A stretch of 23,426 bases of DNA, from the IMG/VR virus record IMGVR_UViG_3300018421_000218, positions 1 to 23,426 of that record. The stretch is one strand, 5' to 3'. The stretch comes from a virus. The notes under the pieces were generated by a model. It did no database searches, had not been told where the DNA came from, and saw only the letters and a program-made list of their open reading frames with translations. Made by a program: the position numbers and the translations under genes. Positions 9,001 to 13,528 of the stretch are shown here, piece by piece (position 1 is the stretch's first letter; each line of letters opens with the position of its first letter).

Positions 9001-11950
9001 TAAACTTAATAATAACGAGTTCAAACTTGCTACCAGTAAGTCTAATGCAAATGCTGGGACAGCAGTAACGTTTAATTCTTCTGGAAGTGGTAATGGTCAC
9101 ACTCTTGAGATGACCAAGAAGTTGGAGAAATCTATCATCAACATTGATGGTGTTTCAAGAGCACCTTTAGCATATACACCAATCTCTCACACATTATCTA
9201 ATAATGGTGGATCTATTTCTGTTGGTGCAACCTACTTTGGAATATCTGGAATTTCTTCAATTCTTCCAGGTGATGTTATGAAGATTGATGATGAGTATGT
9301 TAAGGTAGAAGCAGTTGGTATTGGAACTACAACTTTAGGACCTATTACTGGAACTGGATCATTCAATATCATCAAAACTGAAAGAGGATTTGTAGGAACG
9401 TTAGCAACAACACACACCGATGGTTCAACTATTAGAATCTATCAAGGTTCTTATAATATGACCAGAAGTAAAATTCACTTCACTGAAGCACCTAGAGGTA
9501 ATACTCAAGAATTGGTTGATGAAAGCAACATTCCTTACACCAAGTCCACATTTAATGGTAGAGTATATCTAAGACAAGATTATTCTACAAACCAAATATA
9601 TGATAGTATCACAAGAGAGTTTACTGGTATTGGTGCGACTTATAGATTGACTGTTGGTGGAGCGAACACAACTGGTATTGAAACTGGAAGTGGAATGTTG
9701 TTTATCAACAATATGTTCCAAACTCCTACGACCGTAAATAATACTGGTGGAAATTATACCTTTGTTGAAAATGGTGGAGTCTCCAATGTTGTGTTTAGTG
9801 GTGTTAATAATGCTACCTTTATTTCAGATTATGATGTTAATGAAAACTTGCTTCCTAGAGGTGGTTTGATTGTTTCCCTTGGTTCAACTCAAGGTCTTGG
9901 TATTGCTCCTCTAGTTGGCGCTTCAGTGACCGCGTTTGTATCTGGTGGCGTTATTCAGTCTGTTGGTCTTGGAGCAACTGATATTGTTGGTTCTGGATAT
10001 CGTGGAACAGTTTCCATTGGTGTTACTGATCCTAATCACAACGGAAATGCAGCAACCATTACCGCTACTGTCGGTGCTGGTGGAACTCTTTCATTCACTG
10101 TTAGTGATGGTGGAAGTGGTTATAGTTATAATCCAGTTATTGAAATACCAGAACCAACCTATGAGAATCTGTCGGTAATCGGAGTTTCTCGTCTTGGTGT
10201 TGGTGCTACTACAGACACTGGAAGTGGTCTTCTACTTAATGTTGAGGTTGGTGCCGCTGTTACCAACGTTGGTATTGGTTCCACACTATTTGAAGTTAAG
10301 AACTTCAATATCACAAGACCTGGTTGGGGATTTAGAAGAGGTGATAAATTCAAACCAGTTGGTCTTGTAACCGCTAGGGGATTACCTTCACTTGTTAATG
10401 ATTTTGAACTTGAGGTTCTTGAGGTATTTGATGATAATTTCTCTGCCTGGCAGTTTGGTGAATTTGATTTTATTGATTCAATTTCAGATTTACAAAATGG
10501 TTCTAGAACTAGATTCCCACTTTACTATAATGGACAACTCCTAAGTTTTGAAGTGGATAGTAACAACGTAGATTCTGCGTCCATAGATTTGGAAGCACTT
10601 CTATTAGTATACATTGAAGGTGTTCTACAAGAACCAAATATTCATTATAATTTTGAAGGTGGTACATCCATTTCATTTACCACCCCACCAAAAGCAGATG
10701 ATAATGTTAACATTTTCTTCTACATGGGAACTCGTGATGTTGATAGCACAAACGTTAATGTAAATGAGACTTTGAAAGTTGGAGATTATATCCAACTACA
10801 AAGAACTAAAAATAGTCTTTTACAAGATCCAAGAACTATCTACAATATCAATTCCTCCGATAAAGTTGAAACCAACATTTATGGTGGTCTTGGAATTGAT
10901 GAACAAGAGTATAAACCATTTAGTTGGACTAAGCAAAAAGTTGATATGACTCTTGGTGGAGAAATTGTCTACAAGTCTAGAGATTCTATTGAGAGTCAGG
11001 TTTACCCAACCGCTAAAATTATTGGCGATCTATCAACTTCAGGGACAGAAATTTTTGTCGATGATGCCCAATTCTTCAATTATGAAGAGAATGAATCATC
11101 TATTAACATTACTAGTGTAAAAGGTATCATTGTTAATACGACATCAGATCCCGTTTCTGCAGCAATAACTGCTGTCGTCTCCGCTACTGGAACTATTAGT
11201 TCCTTCACTATTACTAGTGGCGGTTCTGGATATGTTGGTTCTTCCACTGATGTTAAAATTTCTGCACCTAAGGCAGTTGGTGTTGGTGTTGGAACGACCG
11301 CTACAGCAACTGCAACCGTTTCAAACGGATCTATTACCGGAATTACCATTACTAACGCTGGTTTTGGATATACACACACTGCCCCACCACAAGTGCTAAC
11401 GGTGTTACCAAACGTTTCTTATGAACTAGTAACTGATATTAGTTCTGTTGCTGGTTTTGCTGGAACTGTTACGGGAATTGGAACTACAGTTGGAACTGGA
11501 AGCAATCCACTAGCACTTAAGTTTACACTTAATGCTTCATCATTCTCTGGTCTTCAGGCTGGATATCCAATTTATGTTTTCAATACTAACATTGGTTCTG
11601 GAGTAACTTCTATTAATGGGTCAGATTCTTCCTTAGTTGGAATCGGTACAACATTCTTAGATAATGTCTATATCATCAGCGATTTCCATTCAGAAGCTAC
11701 AACTGGTGTTGCTACATGTAATATTCTATCCACAACTTCAACAACTGGACTATCTACAACTGGTAGTGCAACTGATCCACGCGGTTTCTTCTCTTGGGGT
11801 AAACTTTCTGGTATTACTAGAGCATCTTCACCTATCTCTATCGGTGTAACAGGTCTTACAGTTGATTCTGGATTGTCTACATTCCCAACTATCCAAAGAC
11901 GTGGTTATGGTTTAAGAGATAATGGTTCTCTGAGAAAGGATCTTGGATAG
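92..11950 (+). CDS. Giant gp7-type baseplate wedge protein with YHYH domain and repeat modules
   Basis: This 3952-residue structural protein occupies the T4 gene 7 position. Seen in the sequence: an N-terminal helical part (1-65); a DDEI/RG module (72-160); a segment matching T4 gp7 (189-310, with ESKGTEESFKILFKVLY); HGL-type modules near 606, 841, 964, 1804 and 2931; GxGY modules from 756 to 3760; a YHYH domain (1225-1337); a second gp7-like segment (2369-2420); three related ~85-residue units (2523-2860); and a QEP-type module near 3513. The C-terminus ends RGYGLRDNGSLRKDLG. T4 gp7 has about 1030 residues and forms the wedge with gp6, gp8, gp10 and gp53; its first ~700 residues have no visible counterpart here. 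Few cysteines and many Ser, Thr, Gly and Asn fit a beta-rich virion protein. The baseplate role is well supported by gene order; the function of the modules, perhaps surface binding, is inferred. Confidence 0.85.
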   Translation: MIQTGFEKRVKVQQIIDSQLPEFILSESPKALDFLKQYYISQEYQAGPSDLSENLDQYLKLDNLTTEVIVGETTLSSGISASADTVQVATTKGFPAEYGLFKIDDEIITYTGITTNSFTGCIRGFSGITTYRTDLNSEELQFNTSTAASHATGSSVQNLSTLFLKEFYNKLKYSFTPGLENVDFVSNLDVNNFIKEARSLYESKGTEESFKILFKVLYGKEATVLDLENYLVKPSSANYRRRELIIAERISGDPNNLVGQTITKSTDSETKASVSEVEIFTRSGISTYYKIGLFVGFDDRDLIEGTFEVQPQTKVIDTVSVGSSVITVDSTVGFAATGSVISGRNTIEYKSKTVNQFLGCTGIGTEITSKTDLRGTELFFGYENGDTSKKVEIRITGVLSKFEPIGDIKSSVEGQKVYTKNVGEKILNPETNKSDKQIFANSWIYNTSSRFQVESVSGSTFQLKSDLDKSSLKVGDTVDILQGDLESVLHSGAVVSDIDSTNKQVILDNLSGFTYNPTVLYTIRRKLNTGTSSGSSIVYGDNTITSDVQNLYTDSEGYAYVASNSIPSYTITENTIKATISSASGNAIQGYDTTTEKYSILSFSKSVPFITGDEVYYTASGTKLVGLSEGYYYVKVLPLSNQIKLYASRSLIISDTPVEFTSSSSTGSHTFTLSSQKSGQIYPQSLLKKFPLTKNIQNGKKTPTIPGSTGMLVNGVEILNYKSNDKIYYGPLESVRLYNGGVNYDVISPPVMEISAPGAGYTSALVRPVISGDVNRIIVDPQNFDLVSVQSVTISGGNGTGAILEPVVETRYRQISFDARLTAGGGGIDVNNDTITFTSQHKLRDGDAVVYNRNGNNAIGIGTFGGSNAHQNLSLNSGSVYYAQLVNSTSIKLYNSYDNYAAGINTIGFTTTSQGIHKFRLYSGKKTLKAIKVINPGSGYTNRKLKVKSENISTVENTINFKNHGFKDGEDVVYTSDGTAVTGLSTSVRYKVIKVSNDTFKLANAGVGGTNTTNYDKKLSANITGVGTGFHNFAYPDITVTVNAEYDGISGVITATPVVRGSIVDLYLYETGTGYGSTVLNFHKKPDVNIKNGKNAEIKPLISNGSIVSVQVTNSGTEYYSAPDLTVNGEGIGAVLRPVVSGGKITNVVIINPGVGYNQNTTTITVTPAGRNASVDVSVRALTLNNHHRFGDEILLDNGGKLEYGLVGYTTSIGDNTYGDDGISHSPIIGWAYDGNPIYGAYGYTDPSDINSGIKVLSSGYVTSTIDISDRPSGFPAGFFTEDYKFTSSGDLDEHNGRYEKTPEFPNGVYAYHASITSDGKTPTFPYFLGDTYRSIPQTQSLTQEFDFNNSSLIRNTFPYKVADAYANNDFISEPYETLSQFAVIDSITRGSVDGVIINESGTDYRVGDIASFDSTDTNGGGLEAYVSRVTGKQIVDINTTIQSYDPTVLVWENANEVSVHVSPSHTYLNKDSISISGLSTFVSGLNKLHTIGVTSESTRIVSEVAANSTVGFVTDIFVLNIPPTVAAGTTVAIGTERMSVLGTYPDNKVIRVVRGIAGSAHTAFTDIFVSTNKFTLPVKVPYFDSAIDDKVFFNSIQSVGIGTTIGGSSSKSYFIGSRFYSISVPFQSIYLPKHPFKTGQQVTFERFAGSQGFTVSNTDTSATYSIPQSGNSETLFVIKKSDDYIGLCTQVGLTTNTNGLYFRNITTNGDSSDYRYSLTTNKTQVTAKAQKTKARISVSTDHSLINGDVIKLTLDSEQSVGIGTSTSVFVKYNSSHDRLLINPIGFNSTSVNASTNEITLNDHGLITGDKVFYDASDLVVSGLSTGSYYVYRIDDNRINLTNTYYDSISSPPSVVSFASTGGSSQELSRINPQLKTVRNNNLVFDVSDSSLDGYNLKLFYDNKFENELVSIGSSTTFTTSGVGTVGVTTGATFTLNYHEDLPSKIYYQLEKGGFISTSDITVKNYSEILFVESKYNGTYSISGIGSTTFDISLSGTPESLSYNQGSTKVLKYSTSSPRALGGVDSMRITFGGSNYKKLPAFVSIASTIGTNADIIPTSSTIGRINQISIKDPGFDFSVDKTLNPEVYISPNITVVNRNAITDISITSGGSGYTSAPDIVIVNPATGTAYDSGLVIANIQGTAITSLDIIESPRGLSEVKSKVYTVNNSNGIGINSCFSSPAGVVTCILSTPIAGFTTATVPFATGDFVFVEGVSLASTTGTGFNSADYAYNFFKVTAYRNTNPAELEFDISPYATNAGVANTALNSFAFLVNKNNYPVFDAIQTPRSFLIGEKLFIKSGRTYNEIDLVITDNLNDSIKVYGTYTLSQDEVIVGQDSGTVATIKTIEENRAIFKVDYSLETDYGWSDNVGKLSEDYQVIPDNDYYQNLSYSVKSPIQYEKWVDPVNRLLHSTGLKNFADTGITTEGRVSVATSESSKSTALIDIISERRVDTINFFDFGIDIDVLSNKSKFVKLQNKKLSDYIECRTNRVLTIDNFNDQFSNADDANTTPYKDIDSFFSNDGYSRYFVQIINPFNKDRQFTEIVVLNTPNDNTIVAEKTSGYNTEDKLGELETVTNTNGTAALRFIPDDPYNSDYDIKFIKTNFNTTLAGVGTQSIGFVDLISINTTVGVGSTSTVYEKLTSKAESVFAIVELTDTVTKDKTVVDMFINHDGTNTYKSEFYFDNNFIGLSNNFIGTFTSNIDSGVLSLKFENTEANSVLVRSSIVGFGTTATGIGTHIFKASGQPDESVREGRLETNYTIFSGTGISTISSYQKSDVTTVKTTAKVSYGNTSALHQVAFNHNNTNSFLIQYPYLSVQSPTGIGTFGSEISGDNLNLIFYPDSNITDDITIQTYSEIIQTEKDLDNIPAKLSYGTINQRLITDQFNSINGTRTNKLDFDLKHNGTAIFEKQFNPGISTVVNLSTGVFTINEHFFSTGEKLTYTPRSTFVGGAYTSMVMSDTNVLPSEVYAIKLNNNEFKLATSKSNANAGTAVTFNSSGSGNGHTLEMTKKLEKSIINIDGVSRAPLAYTPISHTLSNNGGSISVGATYFGISGISSILPGDVMKIDDEYVKVEAVGIGTTTLGPITGTGSFNIIKTERGFVGTLATTHTDGSTIRIYQGSYNMTRSKIHFTEAPRGNTQELVDESNIPYTKSTFNGRVYLRQDYSTNQIYDSITREFTGIGATYRLTVGGANTTGIETGSGMLFINNMFQTPTTVNNTGGNYTFVENGGVSNVVFSGVNNATFISDYDVNENLLPRGGLIVSLGSTQGLGIAPLVGASVTAFVSGGVIQSVGLGATDIVGSGYRGTVSIGVTDPNHNGNAATITATVGAGGTLSFTVSDGGSGYSYNPVIEIPEPTYENLSVIGVSRLGVGATTDTGSGLLLNVEVGAAVTNVGIGSTLFEVKNFNITRPGWGFRRGDKFKPVGLVTARGLPSLVNDFELEVLEVFDDNFSAWQFGEFDFIDSISDLQNGSRTRFPLYYNGQLLSFEVDSNNVDSASIDLEALLLVYIEGVLQEPNIHYNFEGGTSISFTTPPKADDNVNIFFYMGTRDVDSTNVNVNETLKVGDYIQLQRTKNSLLQDPRTIYNINSSDKVETNIYGGLGIDEQEYKPFSWTKQKVDMTLGGEIVYKSRDSIESQVYPTAKIIGDLSTSGTEIFVDDAQFFNYEENESSINITSVKGIIVNTTSDPVSAAITAVVSATGTISSFTITSGGSGYVGSSTDVKISAPKAVGVGVGTTATATATVSNGSITGITITNAGFGYTHTAPPQVLTVLPNVSYELVTDISSVAGFAGTVTGIGTTVGTGSNPLALKFTLNASSFSGLQAGYPIYVFNTNIGSGVTSINGSDSSLVGIGTTFLDNVYIISDFHSEATTGVATCNILSTTSTTGLSTTGSATDPRGFFSWGKLSGITRASSPISIGVTGLTVDSGLSTFPTIQRRGYGLRDNGSLRKDLG
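656..1021 (+). other. gp7-like wedge segment A (residues 189-310 of the giant protein)
   Basis: Residues 201-218 read YESKGTEESFKILFKVLY, close to STKGIEASYKFLFKVLY recalled from the C-terminal part of T4 gp7. Further on, LVGQTI (257-262) and the block ending at DLIEG (301-305) match LVGQTI and a LIAGQEV block in T4 gp7 in the same order and at similar spacing. The comparison is from memory of T4 gp7, not an alignment, but shared order of three blocks makes chance unlikely. Confidence 0.7.
3764..4102 (+). other. YHYH-type domain (residues 1225-1337 of the giant protein)
   Basis: Landmarks in order are GWAYDGNPIYGAYGY (1230-1244), LDEHNGRYE (1292-1300), PEFPNGVYAYH (ending H1313) and FPYFLGD (1325-1331). 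This is the order of the YHYH family (Pfam YHYH), whose members carry a GxxxDGxPIYG block, a D-x-x-N-G-R block and a (Y/T)(H/A)YH signature before PYFxG. Here the first His of the signature is Ala (YAYH). The family is found in secreted bacterial proteins and in marine phage structural proteins; its activity is, to my knowledge, not established. The domain sits between repeat modules, so it is probably displayed on the baseplate surface. Confidence 0.8.
7196..7351 (+). other. gp7-like wedge segment B (residues 2369-2420 of the giant protein)
   Basis: The block GKLSEDYQVIPDNDYYQN, then LSYSVKS, then YEKWVDPVNRLLHSTGL, resembles the block of T4 gp7 recalled as GKDLLQNNIDYINRSRSYYVM, then KIKSNLP, then WKSDVIRFVHPVGF. 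Shared points are the G-K-x-L start, the Y-x-x-x-(I/V)-K-S strand, the Lys/Trp pair, the D-x-V-x-x-(L/F)-(L/V)-H turn and the following Gly. In T4 gp7 this block lies a few tens of residues after the counterpart of segment A; here about 2,060 residues intervene. Recalled, not aligned. Confidence 0.6.
7658..8662 (+). repeat. Three related ~85-residue units (residues 2523-2857)
   Basis: Unit A covers about 2523-2604, unit B about 2643-2737 and unit C about 2782-2857. Common pattern: a strand ending in (F/V)-(V/I)-x-I or L; a polar turn; a second strand (EIVVLNT / VVDMFINHDGTNTY / HQVAFNHNNTNSF); a hydrophobic strand with Y or F; L-G-x-(L/F) or I-G-T-F; then a Gly turn and a (L)-x-L-x-F strand (AALRFIPDD / VLSLKFENT / LNLIFYPDS), followed by D-(I/V)-x-(I/V). 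The layout suggests three copies of a small beta-sandwich in a row. Similar units are known to me from other marine phage tail proteins. Confidence 0.5.
10481..10730 (+). other. QEP-type fibre module (about residues 3464-3546)
   Basis: The segment contains RTRFPLYYNGQ, then LLLVYIEGVLQEPNIHY, then SISFTTPPKADDNVNIFFYMG. The pattern 'strand, (N/E)-G-V-L-Q-E-P, x3, Y, G-G-x-x-I-x-F-x-x-P-P, x-D, x-V-x-I-F-F' is a recurrent module of phage tail and fibre proteins. No catalytic residues are visible. It is probably a binding or trimerising beta domain. Confidence 0.55.
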
Positions 11951-11951
11951 T

Positions 11952-11959
11952 TATAAATA
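11952..11959 (+). promoter_or_regulatory. T4-type late promoter for gene 8
   Basis: TATAAATA is an exact match to the T4 late promoter -10 element and starts one base after the stop codon of the giant gene. By analogy with T4 (motif ending near -6), transcription would start near 11965, giving a leader of about 13 bases before the ATG at 11978. No Shine-Dalgarno of normal strength lies in that leader. Confidence 0.75.
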
Positions 11960-11977
11960 TAGAAAAAAGCTATCACG

Positions 11978-13525
11978 ATGGCGGCAATTGTAACAGATCA
12001 GTTTAGAATATTAAATGCGGGAAATTTTGTAGATTCCGTCACCAATTCTTCCAACTCATATTATGTTTTTGTAGGTCTATCCAATCCAACTTCTGTTGGT
12101 TTTGGTAGAACTACAAATTGGGATACCAACACTCCCAACCCTGTTGATAACTTTGATTATCAAAGTTTTGTTGGTGATAATATGTCTTTTGGTAAGAAGG
12201 TAACTTCTGCTAATGTTAGAAGACTAGTTAGAAGAATTGATTGGACTAGAGGAACGAAATATGAAATTTATCGTCATGATTATAGTCTGACGAATTTGTC
12301 TCCCATTACAAAGTCTTCAAGACTTTATGATGCAAACTATTATGTGATGAATAGTGAGTATAAGGTTTATATTTGTATTGATAATGGTTCTTCTGGAATC
12401 AATACTTCGGGAAATGCTTCTCTTGATGAACCAACATTTACAGATCTTGAACCATCAAAAGCTGGAGTAAGTGGTGATGGTTATCTTTGGAAATACTTAT
12501 ATACTGTAACACCAAGTGATATCATTAAATTCGATTCTACAGAATACATTTCTTTACCTTCTGATTGGGAAACTTCGACCGATTCTCAAATATCGGCAGT
12601 AAGAAATAATGGAGACTCGGATACAAATGAAAACCAGATAAAAAAAGTTTATATTGATTTGCAAGGTTTAGGATATTCGCAAGGTTCTCATGAGTTGAAT
12701 ATTCTTGGTGATGGAACTGGTGGTAAAGTTATAGTTGATGTTGATGCAAATGGAAAGGTAACAAATACCGTTGTATCGTCTGGCGGTAAAGGTTACACTT
12801 ATGGTATGGTCGATCTTGGATCGATTAATTCAAGTTCTTCAATTAAAGCAAAATTAATTCCTATTATTCCCCCATCTAAAGGTCATGGGTATAATATTTA
12901 CAAAGAACTTGGAGCCGACAAGGTTTTAGTTTATGCACGTTTTGATGATTCTACCAGAGATTTTCCAACTGATGTTATCTTTTCCCAAATTGGTGTAGTT
13001 AAGAATCCAACCTCAATTGGATCTACTAACGTATTTACTGAAAATCAGTTCTCATCTCTTGGTGCTATTAAATTCTCATCTGTTACTGGAACAGTAACTA
13101 TTGGTGATAAGATAAGTCAGTCTGTTACTGGTGGTACAGCAAAAGGTTATGTAGCTTCATATGATTCAGAGACTAAAGTTCTGAAGTATTTCCAAGACAG
13201 AAATTCTTTCCTGAATCAGACATATTTTGATTCTACAGACTATGTTGGTGTTTCTACAAACGCCAAACTTTATTCATTCGCTTCAAATGCAAATGCAGTA
13301 ACAACAACTGGAGGATTTTCTGGTTCTATTGATACTGGATTTACTGGTATTAGTACAAATCCAACTGGAAACAAACTAATTTCACTTGGAACCCAGTTTA
13401 CAAATGGGGTTGCTAATCCTGAGATAAATAAAGGGTCGGGAGACATTGTATATCTTGATAATCGTCCCGTAATCACCAGAAATTCTAGACAAAAAGAAGA
13501 CGTTAAAATTATCCTGGAATTCTAA
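11978..13525 (+). CDS. 8: Baseplate wedge protein gp8
   Basis: This 515-residue protein is a T4 gp8 homologue. Matches recalled from T4 gp8, in order, are AIVTxxFR at the N-terminus, RRIDW (T4: RRDW), EYKVYICIDN (T4: VYRCLDV), GDGYLWKYLYTV (T4: GDGYVWEYLFEI), EYI(S/V), and the whole C-terminus GDIVYLDNRPVI ... KEDVKIILEF (T4: GEMIYMENRPPI ... EEINILFTF). gp8 is a dimeric wedge protein that binds gp7, gp10 and gp6. At 515 residues it is about 180 longer than T4 gp8 (334). The extra length includes a GxGY module (about 225-280) and a module near 365-410 (VTIGDKISQSVTGGTAKGYV) of the type seen in its giant neighbours. It has its own late promoter at 11952. The gene ends 3 bases before the next ATG. 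Confidence 0.95.
   Translation: MAAIVTDQFRILNAGNFVDSVTNSSNSYYVFVGLSNPTSVGFGRTTNWDTNTPNPVDNFDYQSFVGDNMSFGKKVTSANVRRLVRRIDWTRGTKYEIYRHDYSLTNLSPITKSSRLYDANYYVMNSEYKVYICIDNGSSGINTSGNASLDEPTFTDLEPSKAGVSGDGYLWKYLYTVTPSDIIKFDSTEYISLPSDWETSTDSQISAVRNNGDSDTNENQIKKVYIDLQGLGYSQGSHELNILGDGTGGKVIVDVDANGKVTNTVVSSGGKGYTYGMVDLGSINSSSSIKAKLIPIIPPSKGHGYNIYKELGADKVLVYARFDDSTRDFPTDVIFSQIGVVKNPTSIGSTNVFTENQFSSLGAIKFSSVTGTVTIGDKISQSVTGGTAKGYVASYDSETKVLKYFQDRNSFLNQTYFDSTDYVGVSTNAKLYSFASNANAVTTTGGFSGSIDTGFTGISTNPTGNKLISLGTQFTNGVANPEINKGSGDIVYLDNRPVITRNSRQKEDVKIILEF
13423..13430 (+). promoter_or_regulatory. Possible internal late promoter before the DUF4815 gene
   Basis: GATAAATA lies inside the end of gene 8, about 100 bases before the next start codon. 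The 12 bases CTGAGATAAATA (13419-13430) are repeated exactly at the promoter of the fibre gene (21543-21554). It is in coding sequence (codons for PEINK), so chance is possible. If active, it would give the 7-kb downstream gene its own transcript. Confidence 0.35.
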
Positions 13526-13528
13526 AAA

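Larger units (their letters stand above)
1889..9112 (+). repeat. Five dispersed HGL/TGD-type repeat modules in the giant protein
   Basis: A module of about 75-90 residues recurs at nucleotides 1889-2116, 2585-2854, 2954-3190, 5477-5698 and 8858-9112. Its pattern is: a short strand, H-G-(L/F), two residues, (T/D)-G-(D/E), then V-x-Y, a G-L-S turn, a YYV-like strand, an (I/F)-K-L strand and a closing G-x-H-(T/K)-(F/L). Examples are HGLITGDKVFY (1804-1814) and HGFKDGEDVVY (964-974). Similar units are common in large bacterial adhesins and phage tail proteins. They are diverged at DNA level, so duplication is old. Weaker relatives occur near 'KHPFKTGQQV' (about 5000) and 'HSLINGDVI' (about 5320). 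Confidence 0.7.
2357..11386 (+). repeat. Dispersed GxGY (GGSGYTSAP-type) modules in the giant protein
   Basis: The pattern V-x-(I/V)-x-(N/S)-x-G-x-G-Y-x-x-x-(A)-P recurs at Tyr 761 (GAGYTSA), 940 (GSGYTN), 1075 (GTGYGS), about 1119 (GTEYYSAP), 1157 (GVGYNQ), 2113 (GGSGYTSAP), 3344 (GGSGYSYNP), 3714 (GGSGYVGSS) and 3760 (GFGYTHTAP). Each is followed by a strand and often by a G-x-G-A-x-(I/V) turn. The same unit appears in gp8 (Tyr 233 and 273) and in the DUF4815 protein (VGAGYSDGTF, near 18868). Short tandem beta hairpins are the likely structure. Confidence 0.7.

Noticed and set aside
9936-10178. Plus-strand alternative frame of 80 codons inside the giant gene
   Set aside because: Leu/Val-rich shadow of the Gly-Val-rich repeat coding; no start signals. 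Other short frames inside the giant genes were left out for the same reason.
2357-11386. Repeated Gly-rich DNA words (for example ATTGGAAC) as a CRISPR array or DNA-level repeat
   Set aside because: Spacing is irregular, the copies are diverged and all are in frame, so they reflect the protein modules rather than a DNA array.
92-11950. The 3952-codon frame as a sequencing or assembly fusion of several genes
   Set aside because: Codon use and module types are continuous throughout, the gp7-like segments flank the insertion, no internal ribosome site plus start stood out, and marine T4-like phages are known to have very large genes between 6 and 8. Proteolytic processing cannot be excluded.
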